DNA of 64,000 bases from positions 12,635 through 76,634 of the forward strand of contig DJPL01000077.1 in assembly GCA_002437415.1 (NCBI GenBank), read 5' to 3'. The notes beneath the pieces were generated by a model. That model was not told the origin of the DNA, made no database searches, and was given only the letters and a program-made list of their open reading frames with translations. Each line of letters starts with the position of its first letter. The first letter of the stretch is position 1. This stretch comes from Ruminococcaceae bacterium UBA6413 (GTDB lineage Bacteria; Bacillota; Clostridia; Oscillospirales; Ruminococcaceae). The translations under genes and the position numbers were made by a program. This document shows, one piece after another, positions 1 through 8,495 of the stretch.

Positions 1-341
1 GCCTTACCGCCGACTACTCCGACAGTGCCGTTTTTGAAGTGCAACTGTCTGCCTATAACGACTTCGGGATTTATCCCGCCGACAGTCGTGAATTTCAGGT
101 TACCGTCGTCGGTGATGTATGTCACGATAAATCCGACCTCGTCCTGATGAGCGGCAAGCATGACCTTGTTTTTCGGCGTTTTTGCGCCCTTTTTATTTAC
201 TATGATATTGCCGAGCGGGTCAATTTTTGTGTCGCAGTCCGAGGGGAGCATGGAAAGTATCAGCTTTGTCACATCGCCCTCGTCACCACTCGTACCGTCG
301 GCATTGCAAAGCTTCTTTATGATATCAAACAATTCAGCCAT
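1..341 (-). CDS. M42 family metallopeptidase (partial, C-terminus beyond window)
   Basis: The first 113 residues of a second M42 (glutamyl aminopeptidase/endoglucanase-like) zinc peptidase are present; the rest lies beyond the left edge. The start ATG at 341 overlaps the end of the upstream M42 gene by 8 bases and has an AAAGG-type ribosome binding site inside that gene, so the two are translationally coupled. Visible family features are the N-terminal LCNADGTSGDE segment and the first metal-ligand motif AAHQDEVG, equivalent to DAHIDRVG of the neighbour. The family forms large cytosolic dodecameric aminopeptidases. Specificity cannot be told from this fragment. Confidence 0.85.
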   Translation of the reverse strand, partial: MAELFDIIKKLCNADGTSGDEGDVTKLILSMLPSDCDTKIDPLGNIIVNKKGAKTPKNKVMLAAHQDEVGFIVTYITDDGNLKFTTVGGINPEVVIGRQLHFKNGTVGVVGGK

Positions 342-1362
342 TATCGGCACCGCCTTTCATGGCAAAAGCCGCGATAAGCCTTGCTGTGGATATAACGTCC
401 TCGGTGTCTATTATCTCGGCGGGAGTATGCATAAATTTCAGCGGAATTGACAGCGTACACGCTTTCGCTCCCGACTTGTTCACACTCATCGTATCGGCAT
501 TTGTGCCTGTTTCTCCGCCCATAACTTCAAGCTGATACGGGATATTCTCCGTCTTTGCAAGAGATATAAGGCTGTTTGACAGCTCTCTTGAAAGTGACGG
601 CGCAATACCTATCATAACGCCCTTTGACATATCGGCACATTTTGCCCTGTCGCTGTCGGGAGTTTTCGCAAAGCTTACGTCCATCTCAAGAACGTAGTCC
701 GGATCCAGGTCGTATACCGCTATCTTTGCGCCGCGTTCGCCTGTTTCTTCCTGCGTGGTGAACGATACGTCAAGATCAAACGCAAGCTCTTTATCTTTCA
801 GCATTTCAAGCGCCACAAGTATTGATGCCACTCCGCATCTGTCGTCAAGCGCGCCCGCGCAGTATCTTGTGCCGAGCATAGCTGTAGGCTCGCAGTCGAA
901 TGTTATCCTGTCGCCGAGTTCTATTCGGCTTTCAAGTTCAGACTTTGTGTAGCCTGTATCGATAACAAGCTCTTCGATCTTCGGCACTCCGTCACCGCTC
1001 TTTACATGAGGCGGGAGTACGGATACAACGCCCTTAACCTTTTCCTTGCCGTGAATTGTCACGCTCTGCGCCGCAAGCACACGCTTGTCAGGACCGCCTA
1101 CCGCACCGACCTTTATAAATCCGTTGTCGTCTATATAGGACACGATAAGTCCGACCCTGTCGATATGCGCGTCAAGCAGGAGCTTAGGTCTGTTGCCTGT
1201 GTTTTTGATATGCCCGATAACGTTTCCGAAATCGTCAATACTGCAATCGTCCGTGTAGCTTTTCAGCATTGACAGAGCGACCTCGGACGCACTTCTTTCA
1301 TCGCCCGAAACACCGTCAATACTGCACAGACTGTACAGCATACTGTTAATATCCATTGTCAT
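334..1362 (-). CDS. M42 family metallopeptidase (aminopeptidase)
   Basis: Complete 342-residue M42 peptidase, the usual length. All expected dinuclear metal and catalytic residues are in place: H66 (DAHIDR), D173 (ALDDR), catalytic E205 with E206 (TQEETGE), D228 (EMDVS) and H312 (FMHTPAE). Family members trim peptides in the cytosol as tetrahedral dodecamers. The gene is followed with an 8-base overlap by a second M42 gene, suggesting paralogues that may co-assemble or divide substrates. ATG codons occur at 1362 and 1356; the GAAAG sequence just upstream is better spaced for 1356, so the start may be two codons shorter. A LysR gene lies 14 bases upstream in the same direction. Confidence 0.93.
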   Translation of the reverse strand: MTMDINSMLYSLCSIDGVSGDERSASEVALSMLKSYTDDCSIDDFGNVIGHIKNTGNRPKLLLDAHIDRVGLIVSYIDDNGFIKVGAVGGPDKRVLAAQSVTIHGKEKVKGVVSVLPPHVKSGDGVPKIEELVIDTGYTKSELESRIELGDRITFDCEPTAMLGTRYCAGALDDRCGVASILVALEMLKDKELAFDLDVSFTTQEETGERGAKIAVYDLDPDYVLEMDVSFAKTPDSDRAKCADMSKGVMIGIAPSLSRELSNSLISLAKTENIPYQLEVMGGETGTNADTMSVNKSGAKACTLSIPLKFMHTPAEIIDTEDVISTARLIAAFAMKGGADNG

Positions 1363-1376
1363 CTTTCTTTCGCGGC

Positions 1377-2324
1377 TTAATATAAGCCGTCCATTTTGAT
1401 TTTTTCCTTGACCCTTTCGAGCTCTGCTATAAACTGCTCGTCAAGCTTGCTTAAGCTGTAGCCCTTGGGGAAGATAAGCACGTCCTTGTTTACCTTATAG
1501 GGAACGTCACATTTCAGTTGTACCATTCCGTGCTGTTCAAGACAGCTTTTGGGAACGGGAGAAACCCACATATATGTGTTGTGCAGGTTTCCGAGCAGGT
1601 CAAACTGACTTCCGCGCTCGTAGACATAGATGCGCTTTTTGCGATGCTCTGTGGCATTTGCCTTTGATACCTTTGAGAATGAGAGAGAGGGGATCGAAAG
1701 ATCGCCGTGTACTATCTCGATGTAATCCTCAAGGTCGGAATATTTTACTACACCGTCCGGATTTTCCTTTGCCAGCGGACTTTCCTTGTTTACAAGAAGC
1801 TTGTATTCAAACTCCCATAAAGGACGGTATTTCAGATTTTTTCCGTCAAGCATAGCGAAATACTGCTTTTCGTGAATGTTCTGATATCTTATTATGCCCA
1901 GCTTGAAGTCGAAATTCAGGATATTGTTTATCGCGTCCATCGAATTTGTTTCCTTGAAGTTGATAGATATCTCCTTGTCGGTGTCAAGCAGGCTCACAAA
2001 GTTTGAAAATGCCTTTGTGATATAGGTAGCTCTGGGCACAGAGATGCTGAAACGCACAGCGTCATCGACCTTAGGCTTGTACAGCGATACCATTTCGTCA
2101 AACTGGTCAAGCACCGCCTTTGCGTAGCCTAAGAACTCGCCGCCCTTTTCCGTAGGAGCGACCCCCTTTGTCGTTCTGCGGAATATCGTGATACCTATTT
2201 CGTTTTCCAGCTCCTTTATAGCCTTACTGAGATTAGGCTGCCCCATAAATAAATTGTTTGCCGCCTTTGTGATCGAACCGGTTTTTTCGATCTCAACCGC
2301 ATACTTAAGATGCAGTAGGTTCAT
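1377..2324 (-). CDS. LysR family transcriptional regulator
   Basis: A 315-residue protein with the LysR layout: an N-terminal winged helix-turn-helix (about residues 1-60, with TKAANNLFMGQPNLSKAIKELE as the recognition region) and a substrate-binding effector domain (about 90-300). The start ATG at 2324 has AAAGGA about 13 bases upstream, rather far. The effector is unknown. It stands directly before two M42 peptidase genes in the same direction and after the hydrogenase operon, so it could be co-transcribed with the peptidases or read from a TATAAT-containing stretch near 2370. The second LysR in this window (59692-60585) is unrelated in context. Confidence 0.92.
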   Translation of the reverse strand: MNLLHLKYAVEIEKTGSITKAANNLFMGQPNLSKAIKELENEIGITIFRRTTKGVAPTEKGGEFLGYAKAVLDQFDEMVSLYKPKVDDAVRFSISVPRATYITKAFSNFVSLLDTDKEISINFKETNSMDAINNILNFDFKLGIIRYQNIHEKQYFAMLDGKNLKYRPLWEFEYKLLVNKESPLAKENPDGVVKYSDLEDYIEIVHGDLSIPSLSFSKVSKANATEHRKKRIYVYERGSQFDLLGNLHNTYMWVSPVPKSCLEQHGMVQLKCDVPYKVNKDVLIFPKGYSLSKLDEQFIAELERVKEKIKMDGLY

Positions 2325-2345
2325 TTAAAACCATATCCTTTCATC

Positions 2346-2364
2346 ACAGAGGGAAAACCTCTGT
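2346..2364 (-). terminator. Hairpin between hydrogenase operon and lysR
   Basis: Seven-base perfect stem (ACAGAGG/CCTCTGT) with a short A-rich loop in the 66-base gap between the end of the hydrogenase gene and the LysR start. It lacks a run of T on the minus strand, so it is a weak terminator candidate; it could equally be a 5' UTR element of the LysR transcript. Confidence 0.4.
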
Positions 2365-2390
2365 TAAATTATAACCCTTTATATTAAATT

Positions 2391-3872
2391 TTACTTTTTA
2401 GGTTCAACGTTTGTGAAAGTCTGTATCGCCTCTACAATAGTCTTTTCGTGTGCAAGCTTACCGTACTTGTCTACCTCTGCCTTGTTCTTTTCGCCGTGTG
2501 TCAGGCAGCCTGCTCCCCCGATGCAGCCTCCGACACAAGCCATACCTTCAATGAAGTTGTTTGGCAGAAGATTTTTAGATGCACGCATAAGCGCACGCTT
2601 GCACTCTTCAATACCGTCACATGACAGACCGTTTAACTTGAACTCCTCGTTGCCCTGTTCCTTAAGAGCTTCTGCAACTGCGTCTGCAAGACCGCCGCAA
2701 CGTGCGAAAATTCTGCCGTAATAAGAAGCGTTGTCAAGCTCTGTACCCTCAAGCTCGGATACCTCTATATCCTTGCTGTCGAATATAGCCTGTAACTCCT
2801 CAAATGTCATTGCGTAGTCAACGTAAGGCTTTACCTTATCCCACTGTACTTCCATCTTCTTTGCCGTGCACGGTCCGATGAATACTACCTTAGCCGTGGG
2901 ATCGCCTTCCTTGATGTACTTTGCTATTTCAGCCATAGGCGAGAAGTTATGCGAGATCTTGTCGACCATGGTCGGGAACGACTTTTGAATGTACATTACG
3001 AATGCGGGACAGCATGAGCTTGTCAGGAAGCCCTTTTCGGCAAGCTCCTGTGACTCCTTGTACGCTACCATATCGGCGCCGAGAGCCGCCTCAACAACGC
3101 TGTGGAAGCCGAGCTGCTTTATAGCCGTTACGACCTGATCAAGCTTTGCATAGCTGAACTGGCTGGCGATTGAGGGAGCTACAACGGCATAAACCTTGTA
3201 ATTCTGATTGTTGTTACTTCCCTTTAATGTTTCGATAATGTCAACTATGTACGACTTATCGCTTATAGCGCCGAACGGGCAGGTATAAACGCACGCGCCG
3301 CACGAAATGCACTTGTCGTTATCAATATGAGCCGCCGCCGAGCTTGTGTCTGTAGCTCTTGAGATAGCGCCTATCTTGCAGGCTCTCTCACACGGACGCT
3401 TGAACTCCAATATAGCGCCGTAGGGACAAACCTTGGCGCACTGACCGCAGTTTACGCACTTTGACTTGTCGATGTGAGCCTTCTGGTGCTCGTCAAATGT
3501 GATAGCACCCATACGGCATACATCTTCACAGCGGTGAGCGATACAGCCGCGGCACGCCTCTGTTACATCGTAGCCGCCGACAGGACATTCGTCACAAGCA
3601 ATGTCGATGACCTCAATTACATTGGGGTTTGTGGGATCGCCGCCCATAGCTATCTTTATACGCTCCGAAACGATCGCTCTTTCCTTATAGATACAGCATC
3701 TCATTGTAGGCTTGTCCTTGACGATGTTCTTGGCAACGTCATTGAAGAAGCTGAACGAATCGGCGGGCTTTTCAGTGCCCTCTGTTGTCCATGCGTGTCT
3801 TGCGACCTCTCTTAAGACCTTGTACTTTAAGTACTGCACCTTGGTGTCAAATTTTCTTAACTTCTTGTCCAT
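2391..3872 (-). CDS. [FeFe] hydrogenase, group B-like
   Basis: A 493-residue iron-only hydrogenase counted from the ATG at 3872. The N-terminal half carries several [4Fe-4S] sites: a CDECP...CRGC...CEDVC segment (about 93-119) and two ferredoxin motifs (about 139-149 and 188-198). The catalytic H-cluster domain has the three signature loops: TSSCCPAF (Cys288), IGPCTAKK (Cys335) and EGMACVGGC (Cys446 and Cys450). Loop sequences and domain order match what is called group B; group membership is inference. It is the last gene of a Rex-headed operon with a HydS-like sensor and a phosphatase, so it probably evolves or takes up H2 with ferredoxin. The frame stays open 62 codons upstream, but those codons lie in a repeat-like insert and do not look like protein. 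Confidence 0.88.
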   Translation of the reverse strand: MDKKLRKFDTKVQYLKYKVLREVARHAWTTEGTEKPADSFSFFNDVAKNIVKDKPTMRCCIYKERAIVSERIKIAMGGDPTNPNVIEVIDIACDECPVGGYDVTEACRGCIAHRCEDVCRMGAITFDEHQKAHIDKSKCVNCGQCAKVCPYGAILEFKRPCERACKIGAISRATDTSSAAAHIDNDKCISCGACVYTCPFGAISDKSYIVDIIETLKGSNNNQNYKVYAVVAPSIASQFSYAKLDQVVTAIKQLGFHSVVEAALGADMVAYKESQELAEKGFLTSSCCPAFVMYIQKSFPTMVDKISHNFSPMAEIAKYIKEGDPTAKVVFIGPCTAKKMEVQWDKVKPYVDYAMTFEELQAIFDSKDIEVSELEGTELDNASYYGRIFARCGGLADAVAEALKEQGNEEFKLNGLSCDGIEECKRALMRASKNLLPNNFIEGMACVGGCIGGAGCLTHGEKNKAEVDKYGKLAHEKTIVEAIQTFTNVEPKK

Positions 3873-3880
3873 TTTTCTTA

Positions 3881-3922
3881 CTGCGGAATTTCCCCGCAGA
3901 CCGCTTAAGCGGTCTCTCCTTT
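3881..3922 (-). promoter_or_regulatory. Distant Shine-Dalgarno separated from hydrogenase start by two hairpins
   Basis: AAAGGAG sits at 3922-3916 on the minus strand, 43 bases from the ATG at 3872, far too distant for normal initiation. The gap is filled by an 18-base perfect palindrome AGACCGCTTAAGCGGTCT (3898-3915) and an abutting hairpin CTGCGG/CCGCAG (3881-3899). If both fold, only about 8 unpaired bases remain between the ribosome binding site and the ATG. This is direct sequence observation; the bridging function is inference. Confidence 0.5.
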
Positions 3923-3956
3923 CGCATTGGTTTTCTTTTTGTTCCACTTTTATATC

Positions 3957-4166
3957 AAGCTTTTCCTTTAGAAATAGCTTCAATCTGTTGCCAAACCTTT
4001 TAAATAATATGGGGTTTGGGGCGTAGCCCCAAGCGGGGTGAGGGCGGCAGCCCCACACTCAGCCCCTTTCCCGGGGAAAGGGGTTTGGGGATTGGGATAG
4101 AGAACTTGCTCTATTTTTAAAACAGAATTTTTCTATAAGCAAAAGCTTTTTCTTTAGAAATAGCTA
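3957..4166. repeat. Repeat-bounded insert between phosphatase and hydrogenase genes
   Basis: A 24-base sequence at 3957-3980 recurs at 4143-4166 with 22 matches (both contain CTTTAGAAATAGCT). The second copy contains the stop codon of the phosphatase gene. The 162 bases between (3981-4142) hold G/C-rich palindromic runs such as GGGGTTTGGGGC and CCCCTTTCCCGGGGAAAGGGG, unlike the flanking genes. This resembles a small non-coding element flanked by a duplicated target, or a local duplication of the 3' end of the phosphatase gene. No protein is encoded. Confidence 0.55.
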
Positions 4167-5341
4167 ACTTTTATCTTTTTGCCCATTTGCTTAAGGCATT
4201 TGCTCAACTCGTCCACGAGCTGCATTTTTATGTTGAATGTGATAGGCAGGTTAGGGTTCTGGTGCGCCGCATTGACAGCTCTGCCGACATAGAAATTGAT
4301 ATCGGTAGCGTCCTCAAAGAGCATTCTCGCTATGCACGATGCGCCGTCCTGCAAAATAGTCCAGTCATCGTACAGCTTGTTCTCTCCGAGGTAGTCCTTC
4401 GCATAGTCGAGCACCTTGCTTATCGTAATTACACCCTCGGTAACTATATCCACGCCCTCTATTGTCGCCATAGGCGGGATATCCGGGCTGATGTAGTCAA
4501 GGCAGGGTATAACGGGCTTTCCTAAGAACTCTCCCGTAAGTGTAGATGTCGTACCGCCGCAGACGATGTGCTTGCCGCCCTTTGAGAAGAACAGCGTCAT
4601 CATCTTGTTTAAGTCCTTCGGGTCGGACGGCGGACCTATCATAAGGTTCACCTGCTCACGCTCACGGATCTTGATAACTCCGACGGTCGTATCGTCGCCG
4701 GGCGAGCCGCCGTACAGCCTTACGCATTCATCAAGGAGCAGTGTGGCGAGAGCCTTCGCTGAGTACTCTCTGTCATACACACCCTCCATAAATTCTATTA
4801 TGTTTTCCCTCTGCCAGCCGAAATTCAGTGACGAGCCGACACCCGCATAGATAGCACCGTCGCTTGTCGTTATGAATGTATCGTCAAGCTTCAGCTGTAT
4901 CTTTGAGATGTATATCGTCTTGCCGTCTATCTGATTTATCGTCTTGGGATAGTCAAAATTCTTGCCGTCACGCAGCATTATTACCTGCGGATTGTCGTAC
5001 TGTATTATCTCAGCCTCTTTGTTGTTTACCACCCTGATTATCGTAAAGGTCGAATACGCGACCTTGCGCACCTCGCACACAGGCAGAGTTGAAGCCATAG
5101 TTGCAACGCAGTCCTCAACGCTCATGTTGTTTGCCATCATGGTGGATATTATCTTTGAAGTGAGAGTTGACAGTATTGAAGCCTTTACACCGCTGCCGAG
5201 TCCGTCCGCCAGCACGAATACTATTGAGTTTTCGTCCTGCTCAACAAGCTCGACATGATCGCCGCAGAGTTGTTCGTCATGCTTGTTGACACTCAGATAA
5301 CCTATGTCGGTGCAGAAGCTGAACGCTTTACTGTTCATCAT
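4154..5341 (-). CDS. PP2C/SpoIIE-type serine phosphatase of hydrogenase operon
   Basis: A 395-residue protein whose first ~225 residues form a PPM-type (SpoIIE) phosphatase domain: the acidic metal motifs VLADGLGSG (D46), TTSDGAIYAG and GDDTTVG are recognisable. The remaining ~170 residues (GGKHIVCGGTTS onwards) are a separate domain I do not recognise. The start overlaps the end of the HydS-like gene by 14 bases, so the two are coupled. Phosphatases of this type beside HydS-like hydrogenases are known in Clostridia; a role in relaying the HydS redox signal to a phosphorylated partner is inference. No membrane segment is visible, so it is probably cytosolic. Confidence 0.87.
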   Translation of the reverse strand: MMNSKAFSFCTDIGYLSVNKHDEQLCGDHVELVEQDENSIVFVLADGLGSGVKASILSTLTSKIISTMMANNMSVEDCVATMASTLPVCEVRKVAYSTFTIIRVVNNKEAEIIQYDNPQVIMLRDGKNFDYPKTINQIDGKTIYISKIQLKLDDTFITTSDGAIYAGVGSSLNFGWQRENIIEFMEGVYDREYSAKALATLLLDECVRLYGGSPGDDTTVGVIKIREREQVNLMIGPPSDPKDLNKMMTLFFSKGGKHIVCGGTTSTLTGEFLGKPVIPCLDYISPDIPPMATIEGVDIVTEGVITISKVLDYAKDYLGENKLYDDWTILQDGASCIARMLFEDATDINFYVGRAVNAAHQNPNLPITFNIKMQLVDELSKCLKQMGKKIKVSYF

Positions 5342-7010
5342 TTGACAGGTTCTCCTTGAGCTTTGTCAGTGCGACCTTTGTTTCAGCGGTCGTTTCGCCG
5401 AGCAGAGATGCTATTTCCTGAACAACACGCATCTGCTTTTCTATTACCTTATCGGTGACTGCGATAGTTTCGGCGGCGTTCTTTTCACGCTTTGACCTTG
5501 CTATCTCTTCACCGGTAATGTCACGCATTATCGACATTATGATATGATAGCTCTTATCATAGATTATCGTTTCTTCTACATACTTGTCGTACTCGGCAAG
5601 GTATGTACGCTTGTTGTGGATATTCTCGCCTGTGTTCATAACCTCAAGATACGATACAGGGTCGAGTATCCTTACAACAGGACATCCCATAACATCGGAC
5701 AGGCTCTTGATGTTCATTATCTCACGAGCCGCCTTGTTTATCTGCTGTACCTCGAGATCCTCACTCAGCACCATAATACCGTTGGGGGTATTGTTGATTA
5801 TATTGTCGGAGAAGCTCTCGGCTTTCTCCTTGAGATACGGCAGACACATGGTAAGATCCGCCTTGCCCTGCAATATGGCAACTGCCTTTTCGCGGCAGGT
5901 ATCATATCCGCAGCTTCCGCAGTTGAGCTCCTGTGAGGGGTCGCTCTTGTTCATCTTGCGGAGTATCTCTTCTATAGCCTTACTTCCGGGCATGGTTTTC
6001 TGAATACTTATGAACGGAAGCGACTTAGTCATATCGTTAAGCTGTACGGTATCGAATTTTCCGTTGCCGGCAAACTCGTCTACCGCTCTTCTTTCGTGGA
6101 TAACACCCTCGTGCTTTTTATCCATAGCAGGACCGCCTATACAGCTGTTCACGCAGGCGGACATTTCGATAAAGCACTTTCCGACATTGCCGTCTATTAT
6201 ATCACGCAGAGCGTTGCGACAGTTTTCAACACCGTCTATCGCCATATAGAGATATGCGGGGTTATCCTTGTTCATTGAGCGTAAAATGCCCGATGTCGTG
6301 GGATAAAGCCTTGTTTTTGCGCGCTCGCTTCTTTCGGCATTGTCGGGGGTGGTACAGACCTTGATATTCTCCTCCCTGAGCCAGCCCGTAAGCTCCTCAA
6401 AGGTAAGAACGCAGTCGATCGCACCTGCATAAGCGTCAGCCTCCGCCTTTTTCGAAAGGCACGGACCGATGAATACGGTGTGACAGCCGGGGTATTTCTT
6501 TTTAAGTATCTCTCCGTGAGCCAGCATAGGTGATTTTACCTGTGCAAGCCAGGGGAGCGCCTGGGGGTAATATTTCTGTATAAGGGTGTTTACCGTGTGA
6601 CAGCAGGAGCTGATTATTATCTTGTGCTCGCCGTCCGCTACCATCTTTTCGTACTGCGCGGTAACAAGCTGAGCGCCCTCCGCTGTTTCCTCCGCCCCCG
6701 CAAAGCCGAGCTTCTTGAGAGCCTCGTTCATCGAGTTTATACCCACGCCGTCATAGTTTGCGACAAATGACGGAGCGATGCTTACATATACCGGAGCGCC
6801 CGAGCCGATAAGCTCCTTTGCTCTGCCGACATCGTTTCTTATCTGCTTTGCGTTCTGCGGACAGGCTACAAAGCACATACCGCACAGAATGCATTCGTCC
6901 TCAACGATATTCGCCTGACCGTCCGAAAAGCGGATAGATTTTACCGGGCAGTGCCTTATACATTTATAACAGTTTTTGCAGTTGGATTTCTTCAGCCGTA
7001 AATAGCTCAT
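5328..7010 (-). CDS. Sensory [FeFe] hydrogenase HydS-like with PAS domain
   Basis: A 560-residue multidomain protein. In order: two ferredoxin motifs (Cys11-Cys21 and Cys40-Cys50), an H-cluster domain with ISSCCHTVN (Cys136/137), IGPCLSKK (Cys184) and EMSACVNSC (Cys286/290), a further Fe-S domain (CGSCGYDTC...CLP, about 364-391), a PAS domain (about 400-510) and a helical C-terminus. This is the architecture of group C, putative sensory, hydrogenases. The H-cluster loops differ from catalytic enzymes (CHTVN instead of CPAF, VNSC instead of VGGC), which fits a sensor. It sits between a thioesterase gene and a coupled PP2C phosphatase gene, in an operon headed by rex. H2 or redox sensing is inferred from the family. 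Confidence 0.87.
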   Translation of the reverse strand: MSYLRLKKSNCKNCYKCIRHCPVKSIRFSDGQANIVEDECILCGMCFVACPQNAKQIRNDVGRAKELIGSGAPVYVSIAPSFVANYDGVGINSMNEALKKLGFAGAEETAEGAQLVTAQYEKMVADGEHKIIISSCCHTVNTLIQKYYPQALPWLAQVKSPMLAHGEILKKKYPGCHTVFIGPCLSKKAEADAYAGAIDCVLTFEELTGWLREENIKVCTTPDNAERSERAKTRLYPTTSGILRSMNKDNPAYLYMAIDGVENCRNALRDIIDGNVGKCFIEMSACVNSCIGGPAMDKKHEGVIHERRAVDEFAGNGKFDTVQLNDMTKSLPFISIQKTMPGSKAIEEILRKMNKSDPSQELNCGSCGYDTCREKAVAILQGKADLTMCLPYLKEKAESFSDNIINNTPNGIMVLSEDLEVQQINKAAREIMNIKSLSDVMGCPVVRILDPVSYLEVMNTGENIHNKRTYLAEYDKYVEETIIYDKSYHIIMSIMRDITGEEIARSKREKNAAETIAVTDKVIEKQMRVVQEIASLLGETTAETKVALTKLKENLSNDEQ

Positions 7011-7013
7011 AAA

Positions 7014-7397
7014 TTACACCTTGCCATATGTCTTGGCGGTGAATTTTTCCGCGTTCACAATAAAGCGTTCGTGAGTACCCTTGCCGATAACGTCCTTTTC
7101 GTCCTTTGCGACAACCTCAAATACAAGTCTGCGGTTGTCTGCCTCAATAAGAGTAGCCTCAGCTGTAACAGTCATACCTACAGGGGTCGCGGCAACGTGT
7201 GCAACGTCAAGCTTTGTTCCGACTGTTGTCATACCGTCGTCAAGCTGTCCGTCAAGCGCCGTGCAAGCCGCCTTTTCTATAAGGGCTATCATAGCGGGGG
7301 TAGCAAATACCTTAAGCGAGCCGCTGCCCATTGTAACCGCCGTGTTTGTATCGTCGACCTTTACTTCTGCTTTTCCCTTTGATCCTGTTGTGAGCAT
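7014..7397 (-). CDS. FlK-like hotdog-fold thioesterase
   Basis: A 127-residue hotdog-fold protein resembling the fluoroacetyl-CoA thioesterase (FlK) family, with the helix MIALIEKAAC carrying the expected Glu and a conserved His in DVAHVAATPVG. Homologues are widespread in anaerobic Firmicutes and probably hydrolyse small acyl-CoA esters; the substrate here is unknown. It ends three bases before the HydS-like start, so it belongs to the redox operon. Its presence beside hydrogenase genes suggests a link between acyl-CoA pools and redox balance, which is inference. Confidence 0.8.
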   Translation of the reverse strand: MLTTGSKGKAEVKVDDTNTAVTMGSGSLKVFATPAMIALIEKAACTALDGQLDDGMTTVGTKLDVAHVAATPVGMTVTAEATLIEADNRRLVFEVVAKDEKDVIGKGTHERFIVNAEKFTAKTYGKV

Positions 7398-7437
7398 TTA
7401 AATTCACCGATCCTGTTCTTTTGTTTTCTTACTGCCG

Positions 7438-7704
7438 TCAGTCAAGACAGACAAGTACCTTTTCGTCAAATATCTGCTGGAAGTTGCTTTCGCTTACTCC
7501 GCAGATTATCTCATCGTCTATTTTTATTGTTACGCCGTCTGTGCATCTTCCCAGACAGAATGCCGCACCGAGGTTTACCTTATCCCCGATGTTGTGGTTT
7601 GCTATGTAGTCCTTCGCAAGCTCAATAATTTTATAAGAGCCTTTCAGGTGGCAGGAGCTTCCTACGCAGATGCTGATGTTCTTCATAATATCCGTTCCTT
7701 TCAA
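7438..7704 (-). CDS. Thioredoxin-like [2Fe-2S] ferredoxin (NuoE/HydC-like)
   Basis: An 88-residue protein with the four-cysteine pattern of thioredoxin-fold [2Fe-2S] ferredoxins: CVGSSC near the N-terminus and CLGRC about residue 50. It is the short form, lacking the N-terminal helical domain of NuoE. It lies 15 bases downstream of rex. Such proteins pass electrons between NADH-linked subunits and hydrogenases, or occur as small partners beside sensory hydrogenases. The start could instead be the ATG at 7686 (MKNISICVG), which has a GGAACGGATATT stretch upstream; the choice changes only six residues. Confidence 0.85.
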   Translation of the reverse strand: MKGTDIMKNISICVGSSCHLKGSYKIIELAKDYIANHNIGDKVNLGAAFCLGRCTDGVTIKIDDEIICGVSESNFQQIFDEKVLVCLD

Positions 7705-7719
7705 ATAAAGCGGAGTATA

Positions 7720-8355
7720 TCAGAAAATGTGACCGTCCCTGATTTCAAACTCCAGATTTTGTGAAAGCACTGCAAGAGAAGCCGCCAGATTTTCATGCTG
7801 GACTATTACGCCTGAAGGCACGGACAGATGTACGGAGGTAAAGTTCCATATCGCAAGTATTCCGCACGCCGTCATCTCGTCACAGACCTGCTGGGCGCAC
7901 TCGGGCGGAACGCATATTATACCGATATGTACTTTAAGTCTTGAGCATATATCCGACATTTTTTCAGCCGGAAGTATACGCTTGCCGTCAACAACGCTCG
8001 CGTCCGTATCAAATGCCGCTACTATATTCAGTCCGTAGCGTTCAAATTCCTTATATGCAAGGAGCGCCTGTCCAAGCTTTCCCGCACCCGCTATTACCGC
8101 TTCTTTTGTATTGTCATATCCGAGAAAGCTCTCGAGATCGCGTATAAGCTCTGTGGCAACATAGCCTGTCTTTGGCTTGCCGCCTGTAAGACTTACCGCC
8201 GCTAAGTCCTTACGGACCTGCACTTCATTGAGTTTGAGGTCGTTTGCTACAGTCGTAGCCGATATGTTGCGCACTCCCTCAGCCTGCTTTTTCTTCAGAT
8301 ATTCAAGGTAGAAGGGCAATCTCCTCAGTGCTTGCTTAGAAATTGTACCGTTCAT
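7720..8355 (-). CDS. rex: Redox-sensing transcriptional repressor Rex
   Basis: A 211-residue Rex protein: N-terminal winged helix (about 1-75) and a Rossmann domain with the NAD(H) motif GAGKLGQ (about residue 94). Rex binds DNA when NADH/NAD+ is low and releases it when NADH rises. The start at 8355 (MNGTISKQALRRL) is chosen because AGAAAGG lies 9 bases upstream and homologues begin here; an in-frame ATG at 8388 is less likely. It is the first gene of the hydrogenase operon, and a palindrome matching 11 of 14 fixed Rex-consensus positions lies just upstream of its promoter (8496-8513), suggesting autoregulation of the whole unit. Confidence 0.93.
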   Translation of the reverse strand: MNGTISKQALRRLPFYLEYLKKKQAEGVRNISATTVANDLKLNEVQVRKDLAAVSLTGGKPKTGYVATELIRDLESFLGYDNTKEAVIAGAGKLGQALLAYKEFERYGLNIVAAFDTDASVVDGKRILPAEKMSDICSRLKVHIGIICVPPECAQQVCDEMTACGILAIWNFTSVHLSVPSGVIVQHENLAASLAVLSQNLEFEIRDGHIF

Positions 8356-8451
8356 TTGTTCTGCCTTTCTGTGCGGAAGATAAAACACCCTGCGTTTAAA
8401 GCTGATATGAGCACTGCGGGCATAGCTCTTCCGTCTGTCTATACATATACT

Positions 8452-8480
8452 ATTATATTAAAAAATACAAGCGCTGTCAA
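8452..8480 (-). promoter_or_regulatory. Consensus sigma-A promoter of the rex-hydrogenase operon
   Basis: On the minus strand TTGACA (8480-8475), a 17-base spacer and TATAAT (8457-8452) form a perfect vegetative promoter, giving a start near 8445 and a leader of about 90 bases before rex. Confidence 0.85.
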
Positions 8481-8495
8481 CCGATTTCGCCAAAA

